DNA from: Dyadobacter crusticola DSM 16708
GTDB taxonomy: Bacteria; Bacteroidota; Bacteroidia; Cytophagales; Spirosomataceae
DNA length: 64,000 bases
Direction: 5' to 3'
Assembly: GCF_000701505.1 (NCBI RefSeq)
Contig: NZ_JNJB01000001.1
Location: 62,001-126,000, forward strand
This document shows positions 17,940 through 27,152 of this stretch, piece by piece (within the stretch, counting starts at the first letter, position 1; each line of letters begins with the position of its first letter). The position numbers and the translations under genes were made by a program. Under the pieces are notes generated by a model. The model was not told the DNA's origin and ran no database searches. It saw only the letters and a program-made list of their open reading frames with translations.

Positions 17940-20900
17940 TTACCTGGTTTCTTCGTGCTCTGTGTGCACACCTACTATGTCTTCGCAATGCCACATTTTT
18001 GGCTGTGTCGCTTGCGGTTTCTGTGTAGGTTTTCCTTCCGATTTATCACTCAGCATCTTTTGGATCAACTTTTCTCTTTCGAGCTGCATCGACTTCTGCT
18101 TCTCCTCATCTTTCTTACGGTCAAAGTACACAGCTCCTTCAATCATCGTAAACTCGGGGCGGGCGTAAATGGAGAGCGGGTGCGCATTCCAAAGTACCAG
18201 GTCCGCATCTTTTCCAGCTTTGATACTGCCCATTCTATTATCAACGTGCAGTAATTTGGCAGGATTAAGTGTTACCATTTTCCAGGCTTCTTCTTCAGGA
18301 ACTCCACCGTATTCCACTGTCTTGGCAGCTTCCTGATTAAGGCGGCGGGCCATTTCCGCGTCATCTGAGTTAATGGCCACTGTTACTCCTTCGTGGTACA
18401 TCAATGCCGCATTGTAAGGTATCGCCTCTTTCACCTCCATTTTGTACGCCCACCAGTCCGCAAAAGTAGAACCGCCGATTCCGCGCTTCGCCATTCCGTC
18501 AGCCAGCTTGTAACCTTCCAGAATGTGGGTAAATGTATTGATCTTGAATTTCAAAGAATCCGCTACATGCATGAGCATATTGATCTCCGACTGTACATAG
18601 GAGTGACAGGTAATAAAGCGCTGGTTGTCCAGAATTTCAGCCAGTGCATCCAGCTCAATGTCCCTTCTCGGCGCATTGGCAGCTACTTTCTTGGAGGTAC
18701 CATTAAATGATTTCCAGCTTTTGGCATATTCCTTGGCCCGCAGGAAGTGATCAAAATATACCTGCTCCACGCCCATTCTGGTTTGAGGGAAACGAACCCG
18801 CGCCACATCGCCCCAGTTGGACTGCTTCACATTCTCTCCCAATGCAAACTTGATCGTTTTCACATCTGGCAAGAGCATTTCCGACTGGCTTGCGCCCCAT
18901 TTCAGCTTGATCATCGCACTTTGTCCGCCAATCGAATTCGCAGAACCGTGAAGCAGCTGAGACGCGGTAACCCCGCCTGCGAGCTGGCGGTAAATATTGA
19001 CATCATCAGGATTGATCACGTCGCTCATTCTCACTTCCGCCGAGCTGGTTTGTCCGCCCTCATTGATCGTAAACAATGCGATATGTGAATGCTCATCGAT
19101 AATGCCGCTCGTCAAATGCTTGCCGGCACCATCAATGGTCTTCGCTCCCGAAGGTGCACTCAGCGCTTTGCCGACTTTCGTGATCTTTCCATTCTGTACA
19201 ATTACATCCGAGTTTTGCAGGATACCTTCTTTCTCATTGGTCCAAACGGTTGCATTTTTGATCAATACCGTCTCTGCTTTTGGCAATTCTTCATTTCCAA
19301 AACCCACAAATGGATATACGACCGGACCAGTCTCTTTCACTTTCGCTATTGCAGTGTCAGCCGCTGCTACCTGCTGGAACTTCTCGGTAAGCGTGGCAGA
19401 CCAGGGTACCACAGCACCCGTCGGCAGTACACCTTCTCCCGACAGTCCGGTTCCGTTGCGCCAGCCTGTCAACCGGGTTGTTCCCGGCACGTTCTTGTCA
19501 GCCTGGTAAGTCAGGGTGAGCAATTCGTTTGATAAAATAGCCTTGGGCGTGATTTTCGCGGAATCCTGAACAACTACTTTGTACTCCGGCTTATCTGTCG
19601 AGCCGCTGATCTGCAATTTGCCGGCAGGCTGATTATTGATCGACAAGGAATAAGTACCCCTGATATCCGGCGCATTGATAGGCGCTATGACAAATTTCTT
19701 TCCCTGGATCCAGTTTTCATAAATCACGTTATCCTTACCGAACAGGTCGCCAGAGGTGATGATGAAATTGGCGAGCATACCCGGTTTAAGACTGCCGATC
19801 TGGTTTTCAGCTTTGATCAGCGCCGCGGGCAAAGTAGTCACTGCTTCCAGTGCTTTTTCTTTTGACAAGCCGTATTCGATCGCTGTTCTGATGTTTTTCA
19901 AGAAATCAGCCTTATTCTTCAACCCGGCCGAAGTAAATGCAAATGGTATCCCGGCTTTCGCCACCTCCGAAGGATTTTTCGGCGCCATTTCCCAATGTTT
20001 CAGTTGCGACATACTAATCACATCTGCATCCCAGGGATCAGCTACATCGTAAGCTTCGGGAAACTGCAGTGGCAGAATGAGCGTCGCCTTCGTTGCCTTA
20101 ATCTCATTAATGCGCTGGTACTCATCTCCACCACCTTTGATGATATACTGAACCCCAAATTCATCTCCGACCTTGTCTGCGCGGAGTACGCTGTATTTAT
20201 CGCCAGTCTCAAAGAATGAGGGCAAATTTTTGATCTGGTTGAAAGCTTCCAGTGATAGATTTGCTTCTTTCGCCTTCGGCGTTCTGGCGTACCATTCTGC
20301 ATCGTAGTAGTTCTGTCTCAAAAGCGCTACCACCCCCATTGTCGACGAAGGGTAGGTCTGCGACGAGGAACCTTTACTGAAAGAAAAATGCGCAGAGGCT
20401 TTGCGGTTCAGAAGCGCTTTGTTGGCAGGTTCGTCAGTCAATGTAACTACCGTGCCATTGCCGCGCACAATGCCGTCGTGCGGGTGAACCAACACGGTAC
20501 CAAATCCGATTTTACGCAGATCCGCTGCTTTCTTGGAATCCGGAGTAAAGATAAGACTTGCATCATTTTCAGCCTGAATCGCCTGGTTCCAGCCAAAAGC
20601 GCCTTTTTTATTGGATTCCAGCTGGGGTGTTTGTCTTCCCCCTGATGGTCGCTCTCTTTTCACCTCCGGCATTCCGTAATCCGAGTCGAGGTCGATCAAT
20701 GAAGGATAAATGTATTTTCCTTTTAAATCAATGGTAACAGCTCCCGCGGGTAATTTCACCTGCTTTCCTGCGTGGACGATCTTACCATTCTCGATCAGCA
20801 GCGTGCCATTTTCGATGGTGGTTTTAGGATCAACTACGATAGTTGCATTGGTAAAAGCAAAACGGCCGGGTCGCTCATCATAGGCGCCGTTCTGCGGGAA

Positions 20901-20969
20901 TGTTTCTTGTGCTTGACAATAAAAGCTGATAATCAGCCCTGTCAGTAAGGTTGATAATGGTTTAAACAT
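17940..20969 (-). CDS. Secreted double-domain amidohydrolase (one active, one degenerate)
   Basis: The 1009-residue exported protein contains two amidohydrolase units. In the first (about 35-430) the expected HxH is D95-S-D97 (SLIDLDSDYG), so it looks inactive. In the second (about 565-985) the motif is intact (IIDEHSH, H627/H629), with later histidines in CHSYVQ and THILEG and an aspartate in INSDDAE, so this half should bind metal and act on a cyclic amide, dipeptide or similar bond. A beta-rich linker (about 435-545) separates them. It is predicted periplasmic or outer surface. The next gene encodes a further HxH-less copy. The substrate is unknown. Confidence 0.85.
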   Translation of the reverse strand: MFKPLSTLLTGLIISFYCQAQETFPQNGAYDERPGRFAFTNATIVVDPKTTIENGTLLIENGKIVHAGKQVKLPAGAVTIDLKGKYIYPSLIDLDSDYGMPEVKRERPSGGRQTPQLESNKKGAFGWNQAIQAENDASLIFTPDSKKAADLRKIGFGTVLVHPHDGIVRGNGTVVTLTDEPANKALLNRKASAHFSFSKGSSSQTYPSSTMGVVALLRQNYYDAEWYARTPKAKEANLSLEAFNQIKNLPSFFETGDKYSVLRADKVGDEFGVQYIIKGGGDEYQRINEIKATKATLILPLQFPEAYDVADPWDADVISMSQLKHWEMAPKNPSEVAKAGIPFAFTSAGLKNKADFLKNIRTAIEYGLSKEKALEAVTTLPAALIKAENQIGSLKPGMLANFIITSGDLFGKDNVIYENWIQGKKFVIAPINAPDIRGTYSLSINNQPAGKLQISGSTDKPEYKVVVQDSAKITPKAILSNELLTLTYQADKNVPGTTRLTGWRNGTGLSGEGVLPTGAVVPWSATLTEKFQQVAAADTAIAKVKETGPVVYPFVGFGNEELPKAETVLIKNATVWTNEKEGILQNSDVIVQNGKITKVGKALSAPSGAKTIDGAGKHLTSGIIDEHSHIALFTINEGGQTSSAEVRMSDVINPDDVNIYRQLAGGVTASQLLHGSANSIGGQSAMIKLKWGASQSEMLLPDVKTIKFALGENVKQSNWGDVARVRFPQTRMGVEQVYFDHFLRAKEYAKSWKSFNGTSKKVAANAPRRDIELDALAEILDNQRFITCHSYVQSEINMLMHVADSLKFKINTFTHILEGYKLADGMAKRGIGGSTFADWWAYKMEVKEAIPYNAALMYHEGVTVAINSDDAEMARRLNQEAAKTVEYGGVPEEEAWKMVTLNPAKLLHVDNRMGSIKAGKDADLVLWNAHPLSIYARPEFTMIEGAVYFDRKKDEEKQKSMQLEREKLIQKMLSDKSEGKPTQKPQATQPKMWHCEDIVGVHTEHEETR

Positions 20970-21138
20970 AAAATAATTGGGGTCTGTTCAACTTTACAAT
21001 ATACAATGAAAATCAACAAATAGCCCCGTGGTGACTATAATCGCAGGAAGTTACAATTGCCGCCCTGAATTTTCATGTTGGCTTATTTTTTCAGATTTTG
21101 CAAACACTTTTTTATACCAAAACAGAACTGATCCTGCT

Positions 21139-21435
21139 ATGACCTACGAGCAATTCAAAGAATCATTGACACTCAAAATACCACCGGCAGGCATTCCGGA
21201 ATCACTGAAAGCCCTTTGGTATGACGCCAAAGGCGATTGGGAAGCTGCACATAATATTGCACAGAGCGCAGAAGGAACACGCGATTACGATCGGCTGCAT
21301 GCTTACCTGCACAGGGTAGAAGGCGATAAATTCAATGCAGGTTATTGGTACCGTCGGGCAGGAGCTGACGTTTTCACAGGCTCATTGGAGGAAGAATGGG
21401 AAAGTCTGACGCGCGCATTATTGAAGGAAGCTTAG
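21139..21435 (+). CDS. Conserved small protein of unknown function
   Basis: The protein has about 98 residues with no signal peptide or membrane segment. It is highly patterned: WYDAKGDWEAAHNIAQ, then DYDRLHAYLHRVEGD, then NAGYWYRRAG. The spacing of the conserved Trp, His, Arg and Tyr residues looks like a helical, possibly TPR-like fold with a ligand site. I recall similar unnamed proteins in many bacteria but cannot name a function. Start: ATG at 21139 (MTYEQFKES); an upstream GTG-initiated extension has no coding character. It is divergent from the amidohydrolase operon. Confidence 0.75.
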   Translation: MTYEQFKESLTLKIPPAGIPESLKALWYDAKGDWEAAHNIAQSAEGTRDYDRLHAYLHRVEGDKFNAGYWYRRAGADVFTGSLEEEWESLTRALLKEA

Positions 21436-21526
21436 TTATTTCGTTTGTTGCTGACAATTAATAAAATACCCACTTAAACCCAAGCACGGTTTTTGACTCT
21501 AACCCTGGTCTCTAAATGAAAAAACC

Positions 21527-21889
21527 ATGAAGAAAATCGTGTTTATATTTCTATTGACCTTCGCGACCGTAGCTGCATTTGCACAGCGTCAGGGAGGAGG
21601 CGATATGACGGCGGAGCAACGCGCCGAGAACCAGACGAAAACGCTTACTGAGAATCTGAACTTATCAGAAGACCAGAAGAAGCAGGTTTACAACCTAAGC
21701 CTCGCCCGCGCCCAAAAGATGCAGGAATTAAGAAACGCGCAAAACGCAGACCGTTCTGAAATGCGCACGTCAATGGAAAACTTCAACAACGAACTGGCCA
21801 AAATCCTGACAGTGGAGCAGCAGGAAAAATACAAAACCATGCTGGAAGACAGAAGAGGAATGCGGGGAGAACGGACGCCTAGGAAGTGA
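21527..21889 (+). CDS. Secreted Spy/DUF4890-like helical protein
   Basis: The 120-residue protein has a clear signal peptide (MKKIVFIFLLTFATVAAFAQ). The mature part is charged and helical, of LTxxL/Spy type: TKTLTENLNLSEDQKKQVY and FNNELAKILTVEQQEKY. This pattern is typical of Bacteroidota periplasmic DUF4890 or Spy-like proteins. In proteobacteria Spy is an envelope chaperone; here the role is inferred only. The tail is basic (RRGMRGERTPRK). It ends just before a palindromic repeat element. Confidence 0.78.
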   Translation: MKKIVFIFLLTFATVAAFAQRQGGGDMTAEQRAENQTKTLTENLNLSEDQKKQVYNLSLARAQKMQELRNAQNADRSEMRTSMENFNNELAKILTVEQQEKYKTMLEDRRGMRGERTPRK

Positions 21890-21900
21890 AGGGGGGATTT

Positions 21901-22109
21901 TGAATGATTGAATGATTGAATGATTGAATGATTTTAATTAGTGAATGAGTGAATAGTTTTGTCATGCTGAGTGGACCGAGCCGCCGCGTTCTTTTGTCAT
22001 GCTGAGCGCAGTCGAAGCATAGTGCACTATGCTTCGACTGCGCTCAGCATGACAAAGTAGCTCGGCATGACAAATTCATTTATTCACTCATTCAATCATT
22101 CACTCATTA
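21901..22109. repeat. Composite nested palindromic repeat element
   Basis: This element fills the gap between convergent genes. The left arm starts with four perfect TGAATGAT octamers (21901-21932), then GTGAATGAGTGAATA and a copy of TTGTCATGCTGAG. The core is a 64-base perfect palindrome. The right arm mirrors the left with CTCGGCATGACAA and inverted ATTCACTC/ATTCAATC octamers (22082-22105). The motif GTCATGC(T/C)GAG occurs four times, two in each orientation. It has no coding content. The structure resembles REP/BIME-type dispersed intergenic elements and could also end transcription from both sides. Confidence 0.85.
21993..22056. repeat. 64-base perfect palindrome
   Basis: Two 32-base arms are exactly complementary with no loop, centred at 22024/22025 (GTGCAC). 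The arm contains GTCATGCTGAGCGCAGTCG. It is the inner part of the composite element and would form a very stable hairpin in RNA from either strand. Confidence 0.95.
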
Positions 22110-22111
22110 AC

Positions 22112-23707
22112 TTACACCGCCATTTCCGTCTTAAACTCCGACGTAAAGTGGAAATGGATCGCAGGGTTGTTTTCGCGGTTCATGCGGATCATCCATTCTG
22201 ATTCAGCTAAAAATACGGGGTTGCGGTCTTTATCGTAGGCGATCTGGTTTCCTTTTAGTCTGATAAACTGGTCCATTGCTGGTTTTTCATCCGCAGTGAG
22301 CCAGCAAGCGCGGGAAATATTCATTGGTACCCACCGGCATTTTGCGCCGTATTCATGTTCCAGACGGTACTGGATCACATCAAATTGCAGTTCTCCGACT
22401 GTACCTACTACCTTTCTGTTTCCCAGATCCAATGTAAAAAGCTGGGCAACACCTTCGTCTGTCAGCTGCTGGATTCCTTTTTCCAATTGCTTGGATTTCA
22501 TCGGGTCCATATTGATCAACTCCTTGAAAATTTCAGGTGAAAAGCTCGGGATACCTGAGAATTGCAGGTTTTCTCCCTCAGTCAGCGTATCTCCGATTTT
22601 GAAGTTACCTGTATCGTAAAGTCCGACTACATCTCCGGGGAAGCCTTCGTCCATCACGCTTTTATCAGATGCCATGAATGTAAACGGACTTGAAAAACGT
22701 ACTTCTTTGCCCAACCTTACATGTTTGTAAAATTTCCCTCTCTCAAACTTCCCTGAACAAATGCGTAGGAATGCAATGCGATCACGGTGCCTTGGGTCAA
22801 GGTTTGCGTGAATTTTGAATACAAAGCCGGTGAATTTCGGTTCAGTAGGTTCTACTGCACGCACGTCAGTAGGGCGTGGCTGGGGAATGGGTGATATTTC
22901 GCAGAATGTGTCAAGCAACTCTTTAATGCCAAAGTTATTGATCGCACTTCCGAAAAATACAGGTGCCAGTTCTCCTTTCTGGTATGCTTCTTCCGAGAAT
23001 GCATCGTAAACACCTTCCACCAACTCTACATCTTCGGTAAGCTGCTCGGCATCTTTTTCTCCCACCAAATCCGTCAGGCTTTCGTCTTCCAGACTCACCT
23101 TGGCAACATCACTTTCGATTTTTGTTTTATTGATCTTAAAGAAATACAGCATTTGTTCATAAAGGCTGTAAACTCCCTTGAAATTGGCCCCCATATTGAT
23201 CGGCCAGGTAAGCGGACGAACGCGGATGTTCAACTTGCTTTCAAGCTCGTCCAGCAGTTCAAACGGGTTCTGACCTTCACGGTCAAGCTTATTGATGAAA
23301 ATGATCACGGGCGTATTGCGCATCCGGCACACTTCCATTAACCTCTCCGTTTGTTCCTCAACGCCTTTTACGCAATCCACAACCAGGATTACGCTGTCGA
23401 CCGCTGTTAACGTCCGGTAAGTATCTTCTGCAAAATCCTTGTGACCCGGCGTATCGAGGATGTTGATCAGCAGGTCTCTGTATTCAAAGGTCATTACGGA
23501 AGTTGCAACCGAGATACCCCTTTGTTTTTCGATCTCCATAAAGTCGGAGGTCGCTGTTTTCTTGATTTTATTTGACTTAACCGCCCCGGCCGTCTGGATT
23601 GCGCCTCCGAATAGCAGCAGCTTTTCCGTAAGGGTTGTTTTTCCTGCATCGGGGTGGCTGATGATCGCAAATGTGCGGCGCTTTTTTATTTCCTGTATAT
23701 TACTCAT
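22112..23707 (-). CDS. prfC: Peptide chain release factor 3
   Basis: This is a 531-residue translational GTPase. The P-loop is [15 protein letters not shown], the switch region has [15 protein letters not shown]3 is DTPGHKDF and G4 is NKLDR, all typical of RF3 rather than EF-G. It removes RF1/RF2 from the ribosome after peptide release and acts in the cytoplasm. Length is normal. It has its own promoter candidate 50 bases upstream and ends at the palindromic element. Confidence 0.96.
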   Translation of the reverse strand: MSNIQEIKKRRTFAIISHPDAGKTTLTEKLLLFGGAIQTAGAVKSNKIKKTATSDFMEIEKQRGISVATSVMTFEYRDLLINILDTPGHKDFAEDTYRTLTAVDSVILVVDCVKGVEEQTERLMEVCRMRNTPVIIFINKLDREGQNPFELLDELESKLNIRVRPLTWPINMGANFKGVYSLYEQMLYFFKINKTKIESDVAKVSLEDESLTDLVGEKDAEQLTEDVELVEGVYDAFSEEAYQKGELAPVFFGSAINNFGIKELLDTFCEISPIPQPRPTDVRAVEPTEPKFTGFVFKIHANLDPRHRDRIAFLRICSGKFERGKFYKHVRLGKEVRFSSPFTFMASDKSVMDEGFPGDVVGLYDTGNFKIGDTLTEGENLQFSGIPSFSPEIFKELINMDPMKSKQLEKGIQQLTDEGVAQLFTLDLGNRKVVGTVGELQFDVIQYRLEHEYGAKCRWVPMNISRACWLTADEKPAMDQFIRLKGNQIAYDKDRNPVFLAESEWMIRMNRENNPAIHFHFTSEFKTEMAV

Positions 23708-23757
23708 GAAGTATGGAGATACTGATTTTCAGAGATTCTGACAATTCAAAATTTCCG

Positions 23758-23765
23758 CAAAGATA
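23758..23765 (-). promoter_or_regulatory. -7 promoter element of prfC
   Basis: On the minus strand this reads TATCTTTG, an exact TAnnTTTG match about 50 bases upstream of the prfC ATG and downstream of the ppa hairpin. Confidence 0.5.
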
Positions 23766-23776
23766 CAAATAAAGAA

Positions 23777-23801
23777 GAGCCGCCCCTATCGGAAACGGCT
23801 C
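23777..23801 (-). terminator. Probable terminator of ppa
   Basis: On the minus strand GAGCCG and CGGCTC pair around a 13-base loop, followed by TTCTTTATTT. It lies 44 bases after the ppa stop. Confidence 0.55.
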
Positions 23802-23845
23802 AATATTCCATTGTTATGCTGCTATTCTGTCTGTAAATCAGACGC

Positions 23846-24457
23846 TCAGTAAAATGAATGCTTGTAATCTTCCACAGAAGTCATAATTACTTCCAAAGCT
23901 TCCTCGCGACCGTAAACGTTGGTAATTTCAATGTGGGCAGCTTCGCCGGGCAGGTTTTTGTAAGTAAGGAAGTAGTGTTTCAAACGCTCCACGATACCCT
24001 CAGGCAATTCGGCAATGTCAGAAAATCCACCGTAAACCTCATCTCCTTTCAACACGGCAATGATCTTGTCATCAGCTTCGCCACCATCGATCAGGCGAAT
24101 TCCACCGATTGGCTTCGCTGTACAAAGGATATCCCCGTGCGAGATGATCTTCTCACACAATACTAAAATATCAAGTGGGTCACCATCGCCTTCGGTCACA
24201 TCGCGTCCGGAACGTTCGCGTGCCAACGCAGCGATTTTCTCAGCACAGTAGGTTTTTGGAATAAAGCCGTAAAGCGCAGGAACAATGTTAGAGTACTTCT
24301 GCGGCCTGTCGATCATCAGGTAACCTGTCGTTTTATCTATCTCGTATTTTACTGTATCAGTAGGAACAATCTCAATAAATGCAGTTACAAGCTCGGGTGC
24401 GTTGTCACCCATTGGAATTCCATGCCAGGGATGTGCTTTGTGTACGTTAGCGATCAT
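23846..24457 (-). CDS. ppa: Soluble inorganic pyrophosphatase (family I)
   Basis: The 203-residue protein has the family I signature DGDPLDILVL with its metal-binding aspartates, upstream VKYEIDKTTGYLMIDR and the active-site YGFIPKTYC. It hydrolyses pyrophosphate to phosphate in the cytoplasm and drives biosynthetic reactions forward. It starts at the ATG at 24457. A hairpin with a T-rich tail follows the gene. No heterologous domain is present. Confidence 0.95.
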   Translation of the reverse strand: MIANVHKAHPWHGIPMGDNAPELVTAFIEIVPTDTVKYEIDKTTGYLMIDRPQKYSNIVPALYGFIPKTYCAEKIAALARERSGRDVTEGDGDPLDILVLCEKIISHGDILCTAKPIGGIRLIDGGEADDKIIAVLKGDEVYGGFSDIAELPEGIVERLKHYFLTYKNLPGEAAHIEITNVYGREEALEVIMTSVEDYKHSFY

Positions 24458-24510
24458 TATCTGTGTAATAGGTAATATTTTTTATATTTTTTGATTAAAT
24501 AAACTCAACT

Positions 24511-25482
24511 TCAATCGCCCACCCGCTCAGAAATGTTGTAGTCACCTGTTTTGGAAACAGATTGCTTAACGAAGAGCTCACCCAGAAAGCCTGCAAGAAA
24601 TAACTGGGAACCGACCATGATCGCAACAAGCGCCAGGAAAAATAATGGGTTGTCGGTTACATTACGGTAAGGCAACAAATGGTAGATATTGTATATTTTT
24701 CTTCCAAGAAGCCAAAATGCTATAATGGTTCCTAGAAAAAACATAAGGGTTCCCAGACTACCGAATAAATGCATCGGCCGACGCCCAAACTTATTCACAA
24801 AGGCAATTGAAAGCAAGTCAAGAAAGCCAAAAATAAAGCGCTCCAAACCGAATTTGGTGTGCCCGTATTTACGTGGACGATGCTGCACAACCTTCTCCCC
24901 TATTCTCGCAAAGCCATTCCATTTGGCGATTACCGGAATGTAGCGGTGCATTTCACCGTAAATCGTGATATTCTTGACAACCTCTTTCCGGTAGGCTTTC
25001 AGCCCGCAGTTAAAATCGTGCAGATACACACCTGAAATGCTCCGGGTAGCCGCATTGAAGATTTTGGTGGGGATTGTTTTGGTAACAGGATCAAACCGCT
25101 TCTTTTTCCAGCCGGACACCAGATCGTACCTTTCCTGCGTGATCATCCGGTACAGTTCGGGGATTTCGTCGGGACTATCCTGCAAATCTGCGTCCATTGT
25201 GATAATCACGTCTCCCCTTGCAGCCTGAAAACCGGTTTGCAATGCAGCTGTTTTGCCATAGTTACGAACAAAACGAAAGCCGCGAATGCGGGCATTTTCG
25301 AGTGAAAGTCGGGAAATAACCTCCCAAGAGCGGTCTTTGCTGCCGTCGTCTATAAACAGAATTTCGTAGGAAAACCCATTTTCATTCATCACCCGTCCGA
25401 TCCATTCACTAAGCTCTGGGAGTGATTCGTCTTCATTATAAAGCGGAACAATAACGGATATCTGAATAGCTGAATGGGTCAT
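24511..25482 (-). CDS. DPM1/GtrB-like family 2 glycosyltransferase
   Basis: The protein has about 323 residues with an N-terminal GT-A domain (ISVIVPLYNEDESL, IDDGSKDRSW, MDADLQDSPDEIP with the DxD-type metal site) and two C-terminal membrane segments (about 235-310). This architecture belongs to polyprenyl-phosphate sugar synthases such as GtrB and ArnC-like enzymes, which load a sugar on undecaprenyl phosphate at the inner membrane. The start is set at the ATG at 25482 (MTHSAIQIS). It follows the methyltransferase gene on the same strand; no dedicated acceptor transferase is adjacent. Confidence 0.88.
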   Translation of the reverse strand: MTHSAIQISVIVPLYNEDESLPELSEWIGRVMNENGFSYEILFIDDGSKDRSWEVISRLSLENARIRGFRFVRNYGKTAALQTGFQAARGDVIITMDADLQDSPDEIPELYRMITQERYDLVSGWKKKRFDPVTKTIPTKIFNAATRSISGVYLHDFNCGLKAYRKEVVKNITIYGEMHRYIPVIAKWNGFARIGEKVVQHRPRKYGHTKFGLERFIFGFLDLLSIAFVNKFGRRPMHLFGSLGTLMFFLGTIIAFWLLGRKIYNIYHLLPYRNVTDNPLFFLALVAIMVGSQLFLAGFLGELFVKQSVSKTGDYNISERVGD

Positions 25483-25542
25483 GAATAATCTGCAATGGCG
25501 CGGACTGGATTTATAATGCCGCAAAGTTCGCTTTTTTCCCGA

Positions 25543-26265
25543 TCAAAATTTTAAATAAAAGTCTTTCAGCAACGTCCTGAACGCGGGATGATGTGAAACA
25601 CCGTCTGCCTGGTAGATTTCCAGGGTTTCAGCAACAGTGGTTTGGATCTCATCCGCAGCTCTCCGGAATTCCATCAGCAGGCGAAAAGCTTTCTTGCCTT
25701 GTTGATGAAAAAGACGCAACTCGCGGGTCAGTTGCCATTTCTGTTCCGCTGCCATTTTTTTGAACTGAATTCCCTCATCAACAGGCAACAAAACCGCAAA
25801 CCTGCCTTCCTGTGCTAGCAGCCTTTCGATTGATTCCAATAAAGCCGCAAAATCAAGTGTCTCTGCGTGATGTGCCTGGTTGATTTTTTCAGCAGGAGAA
25901 CGCAGATCTGACTGGAAAAACGGCGGATTTGAAATGATCAGATCATACAAATACTCGGAAGTAAAATCCTGAACAGCAGCATGAAACAATGTAATGCGAC
26001 CATTGAATGGACTGTTTTCCACGTTTTCACCAGCCTGGTAAAAAGCTTCTGCTTCAATCTCTACAGCATCAATAGCAGCATAAGTATTTCTTTGCGCGAC
26101 CATTAATGAAAGCAATCCGGTGCCGGTGCCGATGTCAAGTATCCTGTCGGCATTCCCAACATCCACCCACGCGCCGAGCACGCACGCGTCTGTGCACACT
26201 TTCATGGCGCATTGGTCCTGCTGCACCGTAAATTGCTTAAATTGGAAATGAGTGTTTCTGGCCAT
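25543..26265 (-). CDS. tRNA1(Val) A37 N6-methyltransferase-like protein
   Basis: The 240-residue class I SAM-dependent methyltransferase has the SAM-binding motif LDIGTGTGLLSLMVAQ and the N6-adenine catalytic motif ISNPPFF. This fits the TrmN6/YfiC group, which methylates A37 in tRNA1(Val). Related 50S or protein methyltransferases share NPPF, so substrate assignment is by family resemblance. It starts three bases after the RNase H gene stop and is probably co-transcribed with it. Confidence 0.85.
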   Translation of the reverse strand: MARNTHFQFKQFTVQQDQCAMKVCTDACVLGAWVDVGNADRILDIGTGTGLLSLMVAQRNTYAAIDAVEIEAEAFYQAGENVENSPFNGRITLFHAAVQDFTSEYLYDLIISNPPFFQSDLRSPAEKINQAHHAETLDFAALLESIERLLAQEGRFAVLLPVDEGIQFKKMAAEQKWQLTRELRLFHQQGKKAFRLLMEFRRAADEIQTTVAETLEIYQADGVSHHPAFRTLLKDFYLKF

Positions 26266-26268
26266 TAA

Positions 26269-26904
26269 TTATTTTCGTCCAAAGTCAGCTGGATTCTCAC
26301 CCCAGTACTCTGTCTCCCATTTCAGGATTTTATTAGGATAGGTGTTACTGGCCAGCCACCTTTCGGCACGTTGCAGCATTTCAAAAACAGGCTTATTTCT
26401 GGGCGTCAATGCCAGTTTGGTATTCGCATGCTTTTTCTTGATCCAGCCAATAGCGGTGCGCGAGTCGCTGTAAATGGGAAGGTCGCTTTCGTTTTTCTGC
26501 AAATAGGCGAGCGCATGAACGATCGCGAGAAATTCGCCTATGTTGTTGGTACCATCTTTAAAAGGTCCCTGCAAAAAAATCCGTTTCCCCGTGGCGTAGT
26601 AAATGCCCTGGTACTCCATATCTCCCGTAGCCGTATTCCATGCCGCGTCGACGATAATGCTGTTTTTGATAGGCTTACCCACCGACGCAGGTGCTTCTTT
26701 CAGTACCGGCTTGCTTTCCTTCTTTGTCACAAATTCCCAGTAATCCCGCTGGATTGCCTTTTCAGCTTCTTCAAGGGATTCAAAAGACTTGTAGCGTGCA
26801 TCCTCAAAGCCTTTAATTTGAGCTTCACATTCCTTCCAGTCCGTAAAAACCCCAGTCTTCCTCCCCTGCCACACTACGTAGAATTTCGTCTTTTTTTGGG
26901 ACAT
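26269..26904 (-). CDS. Ribonuclease H with N-terminal viroplasmin-like domain
   Basis: The 211-residue protein opens with a Cauli_VI/viroplasmin-type nucleic-acid-binding domain (KFYVVWQGRKTGVFTDW, about 1-55). After a linker comes an RNase HI fold (about 78-211) with the acidic residues in IVDAAW, NIGEFLAIVHAL, YSDSRTA and the C-terminal NPADF. It should cleave RNA in RNA-DNA hybrids. This two-domain form is common in Bacteroidota and Firmicutes. It is first in a short operon with the methyltransferase gene. Confidence 0.9.
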   Translation of the reverse strand: MSQKKTKFYVVWQGRKTGVFTDWKECEAQIKGFEDARYKSFESLEEAEKAIQRDYWEFVTKKESKPVLKEAPASVGKPIKNSIIVDAAWNTATGDMEYQGIYYATGKRIFLQGPFKDGTNNIGEFLAIVHALAYLQKNESDLPIYSDSRTAIGWIKKKHANTKLALTPRNKPVFEMLQRAERWLASNTYPNKILKWETEYWGENPADFGRK

Positions 26905-26917
26905 TTTGTTATAATGG

Positions 26918-27144
26918 TGAATGATTGAATGACTGAATGATTGAATATTGGAGTACAGCTGAATGGAGAAATTTTATACGGTTGTAATCTTGGAAGTAGA
27001 GTTTGAACTACGATTTGGATCTAAATTAAGAGTGACCAATGTGTTTCGACAAATTTTTCAAAAATCCTCAACAACCTTCAAAATTGAGTCATTCGATAAC
27101 TGAAAAAACTCAGTCATTCAATCATTCAGTCATTCAGTCATTCA
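26918..27144. repeat. Second inverted pair of TGAATGAY octamer arrays
   Basis: The left array (26918-26949) has four octamers: TGAATGAT, TGAATGAC, TGAATGAT and a degenerate TGAATATT. The right array (27113-27144) has four inverted copies of (A/G)TCATTCA, with further partial copies near 27086. About 160 bases without a recognisable gene lie between them. The outer arms match those of the element at 21901-22109, but the GTCATGCTGAG core is absent. Confidence 0.75.
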
Positions 27145-27152
27145 AAATTCAC

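Noticed and set aside
21901..22109. Possible CRISPR array from regularly spaced octamers
   Set aside because: The units are 8 bases and contiguous or mirrored, without unique spacers or cas genes.
26371..26928. 185-codon plus-strand frame over RNase H
   Set aside because: It is a shadow of the RNase H gene, whose catalytic residues are all present on the minus strand.
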